A stretch of 64,000 bases of DNA from NCBI GenBank assembly GCA_030280995.1, contig JASXTE010000011.1, positions 21,757,817-21,821,816 of the forward strand, read 5' to 3'. The position numbers and the translations under genes were made by a program. Below are positions 1-10,901 of the stretch, one piece after another. Numbering within the stretch: position 1 is the stretch's first letter; every line of letters starts with the position of its first letter. The DNA comes from Hemileia vastatrix (Eukaryota; Basidiomycota; Pucciniomycetes; Pucciniales; Zaghouaniaceae). The notes under the pieces were generated by a model that was not told the origin of the DNA, did no database searches, and saw nothing but the letters and a program-made list of their open reading frames with translations.

Positions 1-1
1 T

Positions 2-3000
2 AAACTGTTGCCTATCATTTCTGAAAATTGGAGAGGGTATGGCTCTGTTTTGTCCCCCATTGGTAAATACAAAGCCACAGTGTTTTTTAAATATAACCAT
101 GGTTTTGTAAGAGCTATTTGTGATTTTGTTGTCATGAAAAATGATAACTTGAGCAATTGGTTTATTGTAGGGAATGATATTTTAACCAAATATGGCATAA
201 AATTGGATCCTTCAAACCAATGTTTCACAATGGGGATGAATGGGAAGAGAAAATTTAAAATTTCCTCCCCTAAAAAATTATTAAAACCAGAATTGAACAC
301 ATGTAACTCTGTTTTTCAATATAAAGGAAGATCTACCAAGGAAATGCATGCCCTTATTTCTGAAATTGACAATGCCTCTTTTGGAGAACAACTTTCTGGT
401 GAGGATAAAGATTCCATCATTAACTTGATAAAATCATTTCCTATGGCCTTTGCTCATGGGTCACATGAACTGGGATTAGTTAAAGAGGAAATGAAACTTT
501 CATTGTCTTGCCCATTAACTGATATACCACCTAGTTTAAAGAAGAAGCCTTATCCTGCTTCTCCCACAAAGAGAAAAGATATTGAAGATAATATCTCTAC
601 CCTTTTAAAAATGAATATTATTGAAAAGGTAGTTGAAACACCTAAATATTGTGTTATCTCACCTGTCCTAATTTCTTATGAGAAAGATAAAGCCAGGTTA
701 TGTGGTGATTATAGAGCCTTAAATACTTATACTGTTGATGATATCTATCCTTTACCTAGAATCAGCTCTATACATGCTACTTTACAGGGTGCTAAATATA
801 TCAGCTGTTTGGATGGTAATAAGAGATATCACCAGGTACCTGTTGAGAAAAATTCTCAGAACTTTCTGATGATTGCCACTCATATGGGTATTTATAAGTA
901 TATTAGGATGCCATTTGGCCCTAAAAATGCCCCTTCTGTTTTCCAAAAAGTAATGGATAACACATTCCATCAAGAAATAATTGAAGGTTGGCTGATGGTT
1001 TATATTGATGATATCATTATATTCTCAAAAACATTTGAGGACCATCTTAAACACCTGTGTAAAGTATTCCAGAAAATGGATGAAATAAATATGACACTTG
1101 CTTTGAAGAAATGTAAATTTGGTTTCCATTCTTTAAAAGTTCTTGGTCATGTTTTTTCAGGCTTACAGATATGTGTTGACCAGAACAAAGTGGCAGCCAT
1201 ACAACAGGTGAAAGCTCCTACAACAGTGAGAGAGCTCCAAAGTTTTTTGGGAATGTGTGGATACTATAGACAGTATATTAAAAATTACCAAGTCATAGCT
1301 TTACCCCTTACCCAATTAACTAGAAAGGATGTTGCTTTTGTCTGGAATAGTGAAAGACAAAGAGCCTTTGACACTATGATACACTGTTTGATGTCAGCAC
1401 CAATTCTTGCTTTACCTGACTTTGATCAACCATTTGTTTTGTACACTGATGCCAGTTTCATTGGTCTTGGTGCTGCCCTCCATCAAAAACAAGTGATAAA
1501 TGATAAAGTTTCAGAAGTAGTAATTTGTTATATTTCAAGAACCTTGAGAAATAGTGAATTGAAATATGGTGCTACTCAATTAGAGTGTTTAGCTGTAGTA
1601 TGGGCTCTAGAAAAGCTTCATTATTACCTAGATGACCAGAAATTTGAACTTGTCACTGACTGCAGTGCAGTTAAATCCCTTTTAAACTTAAAAACACCTA
1701 ATAGACATATGTTTAGATGGCAGCTGGCTGTTCAAGAGTACAGAGGGAGAATGACAATTATTCACAGAGCTGGTATTGGTCACTCAAATGTGGATATGTT
1801 ATCAAGGTTACCCTTACCAAATGATGACTCTAATCCTGCTTATGATCCTGTGGATGAAATTATCCATATCCATGGGATATATGTGGTTGATATGGAGGAA
1901 GAGCTATTACAGCTTATTCTGGAATCATATGATAAGGACACTGAATTGAAAAAGTTATGCACCATATTAAATGATCCAAAGAATGCTTCAATACAAGCAT
2001 TAATTAAAACCCTTCCACCAAAGTACCAAAAAGCTTTGGAAAAAGGAAAATTTTCAATTGATGAAGGATACCTATATTATAGAAGAAAGTTGAGTAATGT
2101 TATTGTTATTCCTCCTTCTATGAAAGAAATCATCTTGAAAATTTGTCATGATGACATATTAGCTGGACATTTTGATCTTGACAAAACAATGATCAGAATT
2201 AAGAACACTGCTTGGTGGGCTAATATGTCTGAGGACACAAAATTATATGTTGAATCCTGTGATTCATGCCAAAAATCAAAAAGATTAACTGGTAAAAGAG
2301 CAGGATTAATGCAACATATTGAACCTCCTGATGCTCCATGGCAAATAATAAACATGGATTTTGTAACAGGATTACCTATTGCTGGTAAAGACAGTTATAA
2401 CTCTTGTTGGGTTATTGTGGACAGATTCACAAAAATGTGTAAATTTATCCCTACCCACAAGGATGTTTCCACTAAAGAATCAGCTTTCTTATGGTGGTCT
2501 CATATGTTTAATACTGCTGGTTTTCCTAAAGCCATAATCTCTGACAGAGACCCTAAATTTACTTCTGAATTTTGGATGTCTCTGATGGATGTTTGTGGTT
2601 GTGATCTGAAACTTTCTACTGCCCATCACCCTCAGACTGGTGGTTTAGCTGAAAGAATGATTCAGACTTTAGAGGACATGATAAGAAGATATTGTGCCTT
2701 TGGCCTTGAGTATAAAGATAATGACAGATTCACTCATGATTGGGTTACCTTACTTCCTGGGTTAGAATTTGCTTATAATAGCACTGTTCATTCTGTTACT
2801 CAAAGAAAGCCTTTTGAGCTCTGGCTTGGATATGTTCCTAATACTCCTGCCCAAATTCTCAATAACAAAATACCTAAATTGGATATACATCCTGGTGTAA
2901 AATCTTTTCTTCAAATGCAACAACTATGTAGAAATCATGCTCAAAAATGTATTGAAAAATCATTTGAATATGAGAAGAAAAGATGGGACAAATCCCATAA

Positions 3001-3334
3001 AGAATACACTTTTAAAAAGGGTGATGAAGTGTTGATTTCTACAGTCCACTTCAACTTACAAGGTAATAACAAATTAAAAGATCCATTTGTTGGTCCTTTT
3101 GTTGTCAGAAGAATGATTGGAGATAATGCAGTTGAAGTTATTCTGTATTCCCCATATGACAGAAAACATCCTGTTTTTCCAATATCTCTTTTGAAACCTT
3201 ACACATCCAATAGTGATTTATTTCCAAAAAGGAGGGGTAGACCAAAGAAAACCCCAAATGAAATCACTGAGACAGCAGAAATTGAAAAAATTTTAAATGA
3301 CAGAATAGTCACTGCTGAGAAAGGTACAGAATAA
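2..3334 (+). CDS. Ty3 chromovirus Pol polyprotein (partial, open at left edge)
   Basis: The frame is already open at base 2 and runs to TAA at 3332-3334, about 1110 codons. The visible order is the tail of the aspartic protease (its active site is off the window), reverse transcriptase with catalytic YIDD at 1001-1012, RNase H with its first Asp in YTDAS at 1442-1456, then integrase with an HHCC zinc finger (His at 2147, Cys at 2258 and 2267), catalytic Asp in ISDRD (2543-2545) and Glu in LAERM (2651-2653). It makes cDNA from element RNA and integrates it in the nucleus. It is the least damaged pol in the window; only the C-terminal chromodomain is cut by the stop. The first ATG is not the true start, because the protein is a Gag-Pol continuation. 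Confidence 0.92.
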   Translation, partial: KLLPIISENWRGYGSVLSPIGKYKATVFFKYNHGFVRAICDFVVMKNDNLSNWFIVGNDILTKYGIKLDPSNQCFTMGMNGKRKFKISSPKKLLKPELNTCNSVFQYKGRSTKEMHALISEIDNASFGEQLSGEDKDSIINLIKSFPMAFAHGSHELGLVKEEMKLSLSCPLTDIPPSLKKKPYPASPTKRKDIEDNISTLLKMNIIEKVVETPKYCVISPVLISYEKDKARLCGDYRALNTYTVDDIYPLPRISSIHATLQGAKYISCLDGNKRYHQVPVEKNSQNFLMIATHMGIYKYIRMPFGPKNAPSVFQKVMDNTFHQEIIEGWLMVYIDDIIIFSKTFEDHLKHLCKVFQKMDEINMTLALKKCKFGFHSLKVLGHVFSGLQICVDQNKVAAIQQVKAPTTVRELQSFLGMCGYYRQYIKNYQVIALPLTQLTRKDVAFVWNSERQRAFDTMIHCLMSAPILALPDFDQPFVLYTDASFIGLGAALHQKQVINDKVSEVVICYISRTLRNSELKYGATQLECLAVVWALEKLHYYLDDQKFELVTDCSAVKSLLNLKTPNRHMFRWQLAVQEYRGRMTIIHRAGIGHSNVDMLSRLPLPNDDSNPAYDPVDEIIHIHGIYVVDMEEELLQLILESYDKDTELKKLCTILNDPKNASIQALIKTLPPKYQKALEKGKFSIDEGYLYYRRKLSNVIVIPPSMKEIILKICHDDILAGHFDLDKTMIRIKNTAWWANMSEDTKLYVESCDSCQKSKRLTGKRAGLMQHIEPPDAPWQIINMDFVTGLPIAGKDSYNSCWVIVDRFTKMCKFIPTHKDVSTKESAFLWWSHMFNTAGFPKAIISDRDPKFTSEFWMSLMDVCGCDLKLSTAHHPQTGGLAERMIQTLEDMIRRYCAFGLEYKDNDRFTHDWVTLLPGLEFAYNSTVHSVTQRKPFELWLGYVPNTPAQILNNKIPKLDIHPGVKSFLQMQQLCRNHAQKCIEKSFEYEKKRWDKSHKEYTFKKGDEVLISTVHFNLQGNNKLKDPFVGPFVVRRMIGDNAVEVILYSPYDRKHPVFPISLLKPYTSNSDLFPKRRGRPKKTPNEITETAEIEKILNDRIVTAEKGTE

Positions 3335-3442
3335 TTATTGAGATTCAAGAATAAATCATCTGAATATGATTCTTGGATACCTGGGAAGGAGATATCTAAT
3401 CTTCCTACTCTACTAAAAAAGTATAAAAAGAAAAAATCATAG
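3335..3442 (+). pseudogene. Chromodomain remnant of copy A Pol
   Basis: Directly after the TAA at 3332 the same frame continues for 35 codons (LLRFKNKSSEYDSWIP and a Lys-rich tail) to TAG at 3440. Together with the upstream segment AEIEKILNDR it forms a chromodomain-like fold: a beta-strand segment, then the LLRFKNKSSEYDSWIP core. The homologous segment at 47700-47863 reads straight through with Tyr at the stop position, so the TAA is a nonsense mutation. Chromodomains in chromoviruses steer integration to marked chromatin. Confidence 0.7.
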
Positions 3443-3477
3443 CATTTCTTTTTTATTGTTTTTTTAGAGTGAGGGAG

Positions 3478-4300
3478 TGTCAGCCAGGCTACTAGACTTA
3501 CCCAGTGAAATAATTAATTATTTACTGGATGAAGCCGCACCTTATCATTTTTAATTATTATTTTATTTTAGTTACATTAAAATTAGTTATAATAAATTAA
3601 CTAATTACAGAATGTTAAAATTAAATTAATTAATTAAATAAATAATTATAATTAAAATTATAATTTTGTCCCTTATATTTTTCTCTAACACCGTGCTCAT
3701 TTGACAGGTTGGGAAAAAATAAAATTTTATATTAAAAAATAAATACAAAGATAAAATAAGATTTTAATATTCAAATAATATTAAATATATACAAAAAAAT
3801 CAAATTTCTTATTTAGGATTGACTTTTACAGTAAATATTAAAAATATTGATGTATTTCTGACATACTCTGTAAATACCTCTTTTTGACACCTTCTTTTTA
3901 GAATAACTTTATTATTTTAAATACTCTTTCTGGAATGTTCTTTTTCTCTCTCTCTTCCTACTGTTTTTAGAATTTGATTTCCGTGCTTTGTCTCTCCTTT
4001 GCCTATAAAAGGCCTCTCCTTTTGTTGTCTTTTGGATCATTCTTTTTTACCAACTCACTTATTACAACAACTACAACAGTTAAAAACTTATTTCTTATAT
4101 TTTATATCTTTAGTATTTACAAAAGACGTAATTCTAATCTATAACTTATATAAATATTTTAAATCTACCTCTTATTATTGAGTAAAAGAATCATCTTTGA
4201 TTGAGAAAATACGTACCTAAATTATTGAGAGTCCAATAAATCCTTAAAATCTTCATATAAAACCGTACCAAAGCTTCTAGACCAAAAGTGAACCTTGACA
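3478..4300 (+). repeat. 3' LTR of Ty3 copy A (823 bp)
   Basis: Starts TGTCAGCCAGG and ends CCTTGACA, and is preceded by a purine-rich tract. An 800-bp LTR of the same family lies at 63185-63984 and matches it along its length, including the terminal bases and the TATA region. Confidence 0.88.
4001..4013 (+). promoter_or_regulatory. LTR TATA box, GCCTATAAAAGGC
   Basis: A near-palindromic TATA element near the right third of the LTR. The same core occurs in the LTR at 63692-63704 and, reversed, in the LTR of copy B at 11308-11322. The repeated placement supports its being the retroelement promoter. Confidence 0.6.
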
Positions 4301-5434
4301 GTTTTTCTTAGGTCTTCCCCATCTTTTGGAAAATAAGTCACTGTTGGAAGTATAAGGCTTAATCAAGGAGATGGGGAAAACAGGATGTTTCCTATCATAT
4401 GGAGAATACAATACAACTTCCACTGCATTATCACCAACCATTCTTTTAACAACAAATGGTCCTACAAAATGATCTTTTAATTTGTTGTTACCTTGTAAAT
4501 TGAAATGGACAGTAGAGATCAACACTTCATCACCCTTGTTAAATGTGTGTTCTTTATGGGATTTATCCCATTATTTCTTTTCATATTCAAATGCTTTATC
4601 AATACAGCTCTGAGCATGTTTTCTGCATAGCTGCTGCATTTGCATGAAAGATTTTACAACAGGGTGTAGTTCCAACTTAGGTAATTTATTATTGAGAATT
4701 TGAGCAGGAGTATTTGGGACATAACCTAACCAAAGCTCAAAAGGCTTTTTCTCAGTGACAGAATGAACAGTGCTATTATATGCAAATTCAAGACCAGGCA
4801 ATAGAGTGACCCAATCATGAGTATATCTGTCATTGTCTTTATATTCTAAACTAAAGGCACAATACCTTCTAATCATATCTTCCAGAGTTTGAATCATTCT
4901 CTCAGCTAGACCATCAGTCCGAGGATGGTGAGCTGTAGACAATTTTAACTCACAGCCACAAATATCCATCAAAGAGGTCCAAAACTCAGAAGTAAATTTA
5001 GTATCTCTATCAGAGATAATGGCTTTTGGAAAACCAATAATATTAAACATGTAAGACCACCATAAGAAAGCTAATTCTTTTGTGGATACATCTTTGTGGG
5101 TTGGAATAAATTTGCACATTTTTGTGAATCTATCTACTATTACCCAACAAGAGTTAAAGCTGTCTTTACCTGCAACAGGAAGACCAGTGACAAAATCCAT
5201 ATTAATGATTTGCCAAGTAGAATTAGGTGCTTCAATATGTTGTAATAAACCTGCTCTTTTACCTTTCAACCTTTTAGATTTTTGGCAGGAATCACAAGAT
5301 TCAACATATAATTTTGTGTCTTCAGACATATTAGCCCACCAAGCAGTGTTTTTGATTCTAATCAATGTTTTTTCAAGATCAAAATGACCAGCCAATATGT
5401 CATCATGACAAAGTTTGAGGATAGTTTCTTTCAT
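4301..5434 (-). pseudogene. Integrase part of copy B Pol (nonsense and frameshift)
   Basis: Continues the Pol of 5452-7692 after a 1-nt frameshift near 5462. It has the integrase zinc finger (HDDILAGHFDLEKT, CDSCQKSK), the catalytic Asp in ISDRDTKF and Glu in LAERM. An in-frame TAA near 4570 replaces the Arg codon that copy A has in YEKKRWDK. Beyond it the frame stays open (DEVLISTVHFN-type segment) until the copy A LTR cuts it at 4300. It is very similar to copy A, so the disabling changes are fairly recent. Confidence 0.85.
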
Positions 5435-5451
5435 AGAAGGAGGAATTACAA

Positions 5452-7719
5452 TTACATTAGTAAGTATCTTCTATAATATATATAACCATCTTCAATAGAA
5501 AACTTTCCTTTACTCAAAGCATTTTGATACTTTGCAGGAAGAGTTTTTATTAATGCTTGAATTGAAGCATTCTTAGGATCATTTAAGATAGTAACCAATT
5601 TATTTAAATCAGAATCCTTCTCATATGAATCCAGTATTAATTGCAATAACTCTTCTTCCATATCAACTACAAATATACCATGGATATGAACTGTATCATC
5701 TTCAGGTACATAAGCAGGATTTGAGTCATTATTTGGCAGAGGCAATCTGGAGAGTATATCAACATTGGAGTGAACATTTCCAGCCCTATGGATAATTATC
5801 ATCCGTCCTCTGTATTCTTGAACAGCAAGTTGCCACCTGAACATATGTCTGTTAGGTGTTTTCAGGTTTAAGAGGGACTTCACAGCACTACAGTCAGTTA
5901 CCAATTCAAATTTTTGGTCATCTAGATAGTAATGAAGCTTCTCAAGAGCCCAAACAACTGCTAAGCACTTTAATTGAGTGGCACCATATTTCAATTCACT
6001 ATTTCTCAAGGTTCTTGAAATATAACAAATTACAACCTCTGAGGATTTATCATTTATAATTTGTTTCTGGTGAAGGGCAGCAACCAGACCAACAAAGCTA
6101 GCATCTGTATAAAAGACAAATGGTTTGTTTAAATCTGGAAGAGCCAATATAGGGGCTGTCATTAAGCAACCTTTTAAGGTATCCAAAGCTTTTTGACAGT
6201 CATTATTCCAGAGAAAGGCAACATCTTTTCTGGTCAGTTTTGTAAGAGGCAAGGCTATGACCTGATAATTTTTAATATATTGTCTATAATAGCCACACAT
6301 ACCCAAAAAACTTTGGATTTCTCTTACAGAAGTTGGTGCTTTCACATTTTGAATTGCAGCAACTTTGTTTTGGTCTACACAAATATGTAGGCCTGACACA
6401 ACATGGCCAAGGACTTTCAAAGATTGAAAACCAAATTTACACTTTTTCAAGGACAAAGTCATATTGATTTCATCCATTTTTTGGAAAACCCTATTTAAAT
6501 GAACCACATGTTCATCAAAAGTTTTATAAAAAACTATGATATCATCAATATACACCATGAGCCATCCCTCAATTATTTCCTGATGGAAAGTTCTATCCAT
6601 GACTTTTTGAAAAAATGAAGGGGCATTTTTAGGGCCAAATGGCATCCTAACATACTTATATATTCCAATATGAGTAGCAATTAGTAAAAAATTTTGTGAA
6701 TTTTTCTCAACAGTAATTTGATGATAACCTTTATTGCCATCCAGACAAGTAATAAATTTTGCACCCTGTAAGGTAGCATGAATTGAATTAATTCTGGGTA
6801 AAGGATAGATATCATCAACAGTATAAGTGTTCAATGCTCTGTAATCACCACATAATCTAGCCTTATCTTTTTCATAAGAAATCAAGACTGGGGAGATGAC
6901 ACAATATTTGGGGGTGACATCCACTTTCTCAATGATATTCATTTTTAATAATGTGGCAATATTATCTTCAATATCCTTTCTTTTTGTTGGAGAAGCAGGA
7001 TATGGTTTTTCCTTAAGACTAGGAGGGATATCACTCAAGATACAGGATAAGGTAATTTTCATTTCTTCCTGAACAATTCCTAAGACATGAGAACCATAAG
7101 CAAAAGCCATAGGGAAAGAGGTAATTGAGGCAATAATAGAATCCCTTTGTTCACTAGTTAACTGATCACCAAAAGAAGCAGTATTTATTTCATTTAATAA
7201 ATCATCCATTTCAATTGTTGTTCTGCCTTTATACTGGATTAGTGAGTTACAAGACTTTAACAGATGCCCAGAAGGTTTTCTAGAGGAGGAAATTTTGAAT
7301 TTCCTTTTTTTATTCAATCCCAAGGTGAAGAAATTATTTGCTGGGTCCAATTTCACACCAAACATGGTTAAAATATCATTACCCATAATAAACCAATTGC
7401 TTAAATTATCATTTTGCATGACAACAAATTCACAAATAGCTCTGACAAAACCACCATTATATTTGAAGAATACAGAGGTTTTGTATTTGCCAATAGGAAT
7501 TAAGGTAGAACCATACCCTATCCATTTTTCAGAAGTTATAGGTAATAATTTACTCAAATAATCCTTATCTACTGAAGCTAAAGCCTTTTCAGATACTACA
7601 CTTCCTCCAGCACCAGAGTCAAGAACTACATCAACATTTTTACCATTAATGATAACAGGTGCTTTCAAGGGGGAGATGGCTACAGAATTCATAGTAATAT
7701 CTTTAATTATTTTAGCATT
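5452..7719 (-). pseudogene. Protease, RT and RNase H of copy B Pol
   Basis: Frame open from just after a TAA (7722-7720) to a frameshift at about 5462. The aspartic protease active site LDSGAG has its DSG codons at 7620-7612. RT carries YIDD at 6552-6541, and RNase H carries the YTDAS motif near 6109. The frame is the same as that of the upstream Gag ORF2, so Gag and Pol are one reading frame separated by a single TAA. The homologous codon in two other elements (45.9-46.1 kb and 63.0 kb) is not a stop, so here it is probably a mutation rather than a programmed readthrough site. Confidence 0.87.
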
Positions 7720-9783
7720 TTACACTGAAGATAAATCCAATACACATTCTTCAGATATATTATCTAAATAATGGACATCCTGTTCTAACATTAAAACATC
7801 TTTAACAGAGTCATTGCCATAGGAGATATTACTTTCACAATCACTAGAAGAATTATCAATTTCAGCCTCATCAGTGTCTTCATTTTGTTCAACAAGATGA
7901 ATTTTCTTGTCACAAACATGACCCTTTTGCCATGGTTTGTTATATTTATAACAAGTATTTGTTGCATATTTTTTAGGTGCAACTGGGGCAGAGGGTTTAC
8001 CAGATTTTTCTGGGAGTTTTGTAGAAGGTTTATTCTGATCATTATAAGATTTACCAAGGTAATTCTTTGGTTCATATCTATGGTTGAGTAGTACCTCATT
8101 ACAGATATTAATGAAAGAAGAATTTTCCCTTACATGCTCAGTTCTAGCCACAATCAAGTTTCTAAGAGAATTTGGTAATTTATACAAGATTTTATCTCTC
8201 CAAATATCATAATCCATCTTTGGATCAATTGCTCTTAGGATTTTTGTTACTTTCATAAGAAAAAAAATGGGCTTTTCAACAGAGGAGGATACATATCTAG
8301 TATTCTCATACAGTCTTTGCTGAGCTAACCTGAATTTTGAACCACCAAACTGATTCTCAATCAAGGATTTCCAATCATTCCATGTATAATGATTGTTATC
8401 CAAAAGGAAAGATTCATACCACATCAAGGCTACATTGGAAAAGAAAGAAATTGGCTTAGAAACAATTTCCTCATCAGGTAGTTTATAAGAACTCTTTAAA
8501 TTATCAATTCTTTGGATAAAGTGTTGCCAATCAGAAGAAGAATCACCATCAAAGGTAGGATATTGGTCCAACTTAGGCCAATTTTTCTGACTACTGGGAT
8601 GGTCCACTTTTTGGTTTGAATTATTCATCATTAATAATTCCTGAAGTTTAGCCAGGTGTTCATAAATTTCATTATTTACAGAAACAGCTGGTGCCTGACC
8701 ATCACAAGATTTTTTGCTAGTAGCGAAAGATTTTACAGACTCATTGTCAGTTTGTTTAATGGTTGAAATATGAGGAAGAAAGGAGGAACTCTGCTCAGGC
8801 TCTTTTTCTTTATTTTTATGCAGCCTATGGACAGCATTCTCATTTATACCATTATTGATGGTTAAGTTAGAGAATTTTTCCTGCAGGTCAGACACATAGT
8901 TTCTTATCCTTGGAATTTCAGACATCTGGTCATTTACTTTTGCAAGAGATAGAACATTTCTGTCCTCAGAAACTGTGTGTTTGGCACTTAGTGCATGAAA
9001 ATCATTCTTTAGCTTTTTAAACTCATTTTGCAGAGATTTTATGTCACTTTTTAATGAATAATTTACTTCAATAAGGGGTTTTAATTCACTCAAGGTCTTA
9101 TGTAGACTGATATTTTTATCTGAGATAGCTCTATGGTCACTCCTTATTTGTTTTTGTTGGCTAAGAACAATATTCAAGGTTTCTTTGATTTTAAAATAAG
9201 CTGTATCTTGTACAGAAGAACTTACTTTACATTGCAAGTGCAAATTATTTAATCTTTCATTTTCATGGATTAACACATCTCTCAATTTTTTGTCTTTCAC
9301 AACATTAAAATCAAGGGTATCTTTCAATATTTCTTCAGAAGTTTTCTCAATTAAGTCATAGACTTCAGGGGAAACAGAATCATTCTTAATTGCAAGAGAA
9401 GGATTAATTAAAGAAGTAGAAGTCAAATGTAGAGTTTCATCAAATGAAAATTTGCTAATTACATTAATAGGGCTACTAGTTACAGGAAGCTGTCTTTTAA
9501 CAGGTTTAACTGTTCTTTCACCATGTTCAATAATATTACCTGCAGAAGAAGTCTTATTAGAAAACATTCCCAAGTGACTATCAACCAAATTACATACCAT
9601 GGCAGAGGAGGAAACTTCCCCTGAGACTGATTTTGGGATTGTGCTTGGGCCTTCTTTCTCCTGCCTTGTTGGTAAGGATGAGGAGGAGGATGGAAATTGG
9701 GTGTTCTGGATGGGCCAGGCTGATGATGAGGAGGATGTTGCACATTCTGCTGGTAGTGACTCATTAGATAATCCCATTTCCAT
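7720..9783 (-). CDS. Ty3 chromovirus Gag ORF2 (capsid and nucleocapsid)
   Basis: 687 codons from ATG 9783. The N-terminal third is Ser-rich and weakly conserved. A long coiled-coil region follows, then the retrotransposon Gag (capsid) segment with WPKLDQYPTFDGDSSSDW and the FGGSKFRLAQQRLYE block near 8300. A degenerate zinc knuckle lies near 7900, where the usual CYKC is CYKY before KGHVC. The role is assembly of the virus-like particle. The start overlaps Gag ORF1 by about 300 nt in a different frame. Confidence 0.8.
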   Translation of the reverse strand: MEMGLSNESLPAECATSSSSSAWPIQNTQFPSSSSSLPTRQEKEGPSTIPKSVSGEVSSSAMVCNLVDSHLGMFSNKTSSAGNIIEHGERTVKPVKRQLPVTSSPINVISKFSFDETLHLTSTSLINPSLAIKNDSVSPEVYDLIEKTSEEILKDTLDFNVVKDKKLRDVLIHENERLNNLHLQCKVSSSVQDTAYFKIKETLNIVLSQQKQIRSDHRAISDKNISLHKTLSELKPLIEVNYSLKSDIKSLQNEFKKLKNDFHALSAKHTVSEDRNVLSLAKVNDQMSEIPRIRNYVSDLQEKFSNLTINNGINENAVHRLHKNKEKEPEQSSSFLPHISTIKQTDNESVKSFATSKKSCDGQAPAVSVNNEIYEHLAKLQELLMMNNSNQKVDHPSSQKNWPKLDQYPTFDGDSSSDWQHFIQRIDNLKSSYKLPDEEIVSKPISFFSNVALMWYESFLLDNNHYTWNDWKSLIENQFGGSKFRLAQQRLYENTRYVSSSVEKPIFFLMKVTKILRAIDPKMDYDIWRDKILYKLPNSLRNLIVARTEHVRENSSFINICNEVLLNHRYEPKNYLGKSYNDQNKPSTKLPEKSGKPSAPVAPKKYATNTCYKYNKPWQKGHVCDKKIHLVEQNEDTDEAEIDNSSSDCESNISYGNDSVKDVLMLEQDVHYLDNISEECVLDLSSV

Positions 9784-10274
9784 TGCTCTACTTCCATAGT
9801 ATTTTGATTTTGGATGGAGGAGCTGGGGGGCTGTGAAGGTTGAGTCTGAAACTGAGGCTGATTGGGAGGCAACTGAGGAGGGGCCTGGGCCTGATTTTGG
9901 TTCCTGAGTTCCTGAAATCGATCACACAAGGTGTCTACTTTTGCCTTGTATTTCATGTTTTCTGTCCTCAGTTCTTTGATATGACTGGAAAGATTTCTGA
10001 TTTGCTGGGGCAGAGGAAGCTTTTTTATTTTGAATCCTTTTGGAAGACCTTCTTGAGGTACTGGAGGTTTTACTTCCTTCTGTTGTGCTGGGGGAAGGGG
10101 TTTGATTTGTTTACTTCTCCTGTCATTTCCACATTCTGAATTATGTGAATTTTTCTTGTTAGCATAAGATTTTTTATGTTCAACTTTAGAAGAACTCACA
10201 GTATCAGCATCATAATCAATTTCAATTTCATCCACTTGCATGTTATCCATTTTCTCAGCCAAATTGTTGGACAT
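9480..10274 (-). CDS. Ty3 chromovirus Gag ORF1 (coiled-coil, Pro/Gln-rich)
   Basis: 264 codons from ATG 10274, about 630 bp after the 5' LTR. It has an acidic N-terminus, a basic stretch, a coiled coil (LSSHIKELRTENMKYKAKVD), a Gln/Pro-rich stretch, then WKWD near 9780 and a basic PHPYQQGRRKK segment ending PPLPW. The WKWD to PxPW part is conserved in the same frame at 44155-44295 and 61150-61293, whereas the ORF2 frame over that stretch is not, so ORF1 is real coding sequence up to PW. The last 39 codons are probably readthrough of a lost stop. Confidence 0.65.
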   Translation of the reverse strand: MSNNLAEKMDNMQVDEIEIDYDADTVSSSKVEHKKSYANKKNSHNSECGNDRRSKQIKPLPPAQQKEVKPPVPQEGLPKGFKIKKLPLPQQIRNLSSHIKELRTENMKYKAKVDTLCDRFQELRNQNQAQAPPQLPPNQPQFQTQPSQPPSSSIQNQNTMEVEQWKWDYLMSHYQQNVQHPPHHQPGPSRTPNFHPPPHPYQQGRRKKAQAQSQNQSQGKFPPLPWYVIWLIVTWECFLIRLLLQVILLNMVKEQLNLLKDSFL

Positions 10275-10901
10275 AATAGTGGGAAGATTAATTAATTCTT
10301 AAAAAAATTAATAAAAATCAGTTAATAATTTGCTCCAAATAAAAAAAAAATTTATTAATTAAATTATATAAAACAAAAGTTTTTAATATAAAGTAATATT
10401 TATAAAAAATAATTAATAAAATGGACTGCAAAGAAAAAATTGGGAATAAACAATTAAGTTGCTTCAACCAATTAATTAAATTACCAATATTAAATATGGC
10501 AATATATGGGACTAAGTACAAAGTACTGTTTAAGTCAACCAAAATTAAACAAAAATTAATAATAATAAAAAATTAATTTAATAATTCAATTTTTATTAAT
10601 AATAATTTTAATTTCTTCTAGGACTAAGAGGAATTAAACACTCTATAATGGTCAACTAGGAAAAAATTTTAATAAATGAACACTTACACTCAGTGAATCA
10701 GCAATTAAGCCACAATCACTGTTATTGCAGTAAAAATATAGTAATATGAGTGAGAGGTGCAAAGGTTAACTTACTATAGTGATCAAAAAATCACTTTAAA
10801 ATAATAGATGAATTAATTTAATATAAACCTAATAGATTGAACCCAAGTTTGAAACACGGTCATGGCAAAAGTTTCTTTTTTGCTGGGTGGTCCGTGCGTT
10901 A
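10275..10901 (-). other. Untranslated leader of copy B
   Basis: About 630 bp of AT-rich sequence between the presumed LTR end and the Gag start. The length matches the leaders of the Ty3 elements at 38013 and 60248 (about 590 bp). No clear tRNA primer site beginning TGG was found at the LTR edge. Confidence 0.4.

Larger units (their letters stand above)
1..4300 (+). mobile_element. Ty3/Gypsy chromovirus, copy A (3' part; 5' end off the window)
   Basis: Internal region with protease end, RT, RNase H, integrase and a chromodomain remnant, then a purine tract (about 3469-3477) and a 3' LTR at 3478-4300. Immediately right of the LTR the sequence switches to the 3' end of a second, minus-strand Ty3 element, so copy A inserted into that element. 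The left flank needed to confirm a target duplication is outside the window. Confidence 0.9.

Noticed and set aside
9480..9600. Spliced intron in Ty3 Gag: GTATGT/GTAAGT donors and CAG acceptors at equivalent places in three copies (58, 52 and 52 nt)
   Set aside because: All three lengths leave the same remainder, but removing the intron puts ORF1 in a frame that hits stops at once and does not join ORF2. In two copies the donor is simply the TGG TAA GT end of ORF1.
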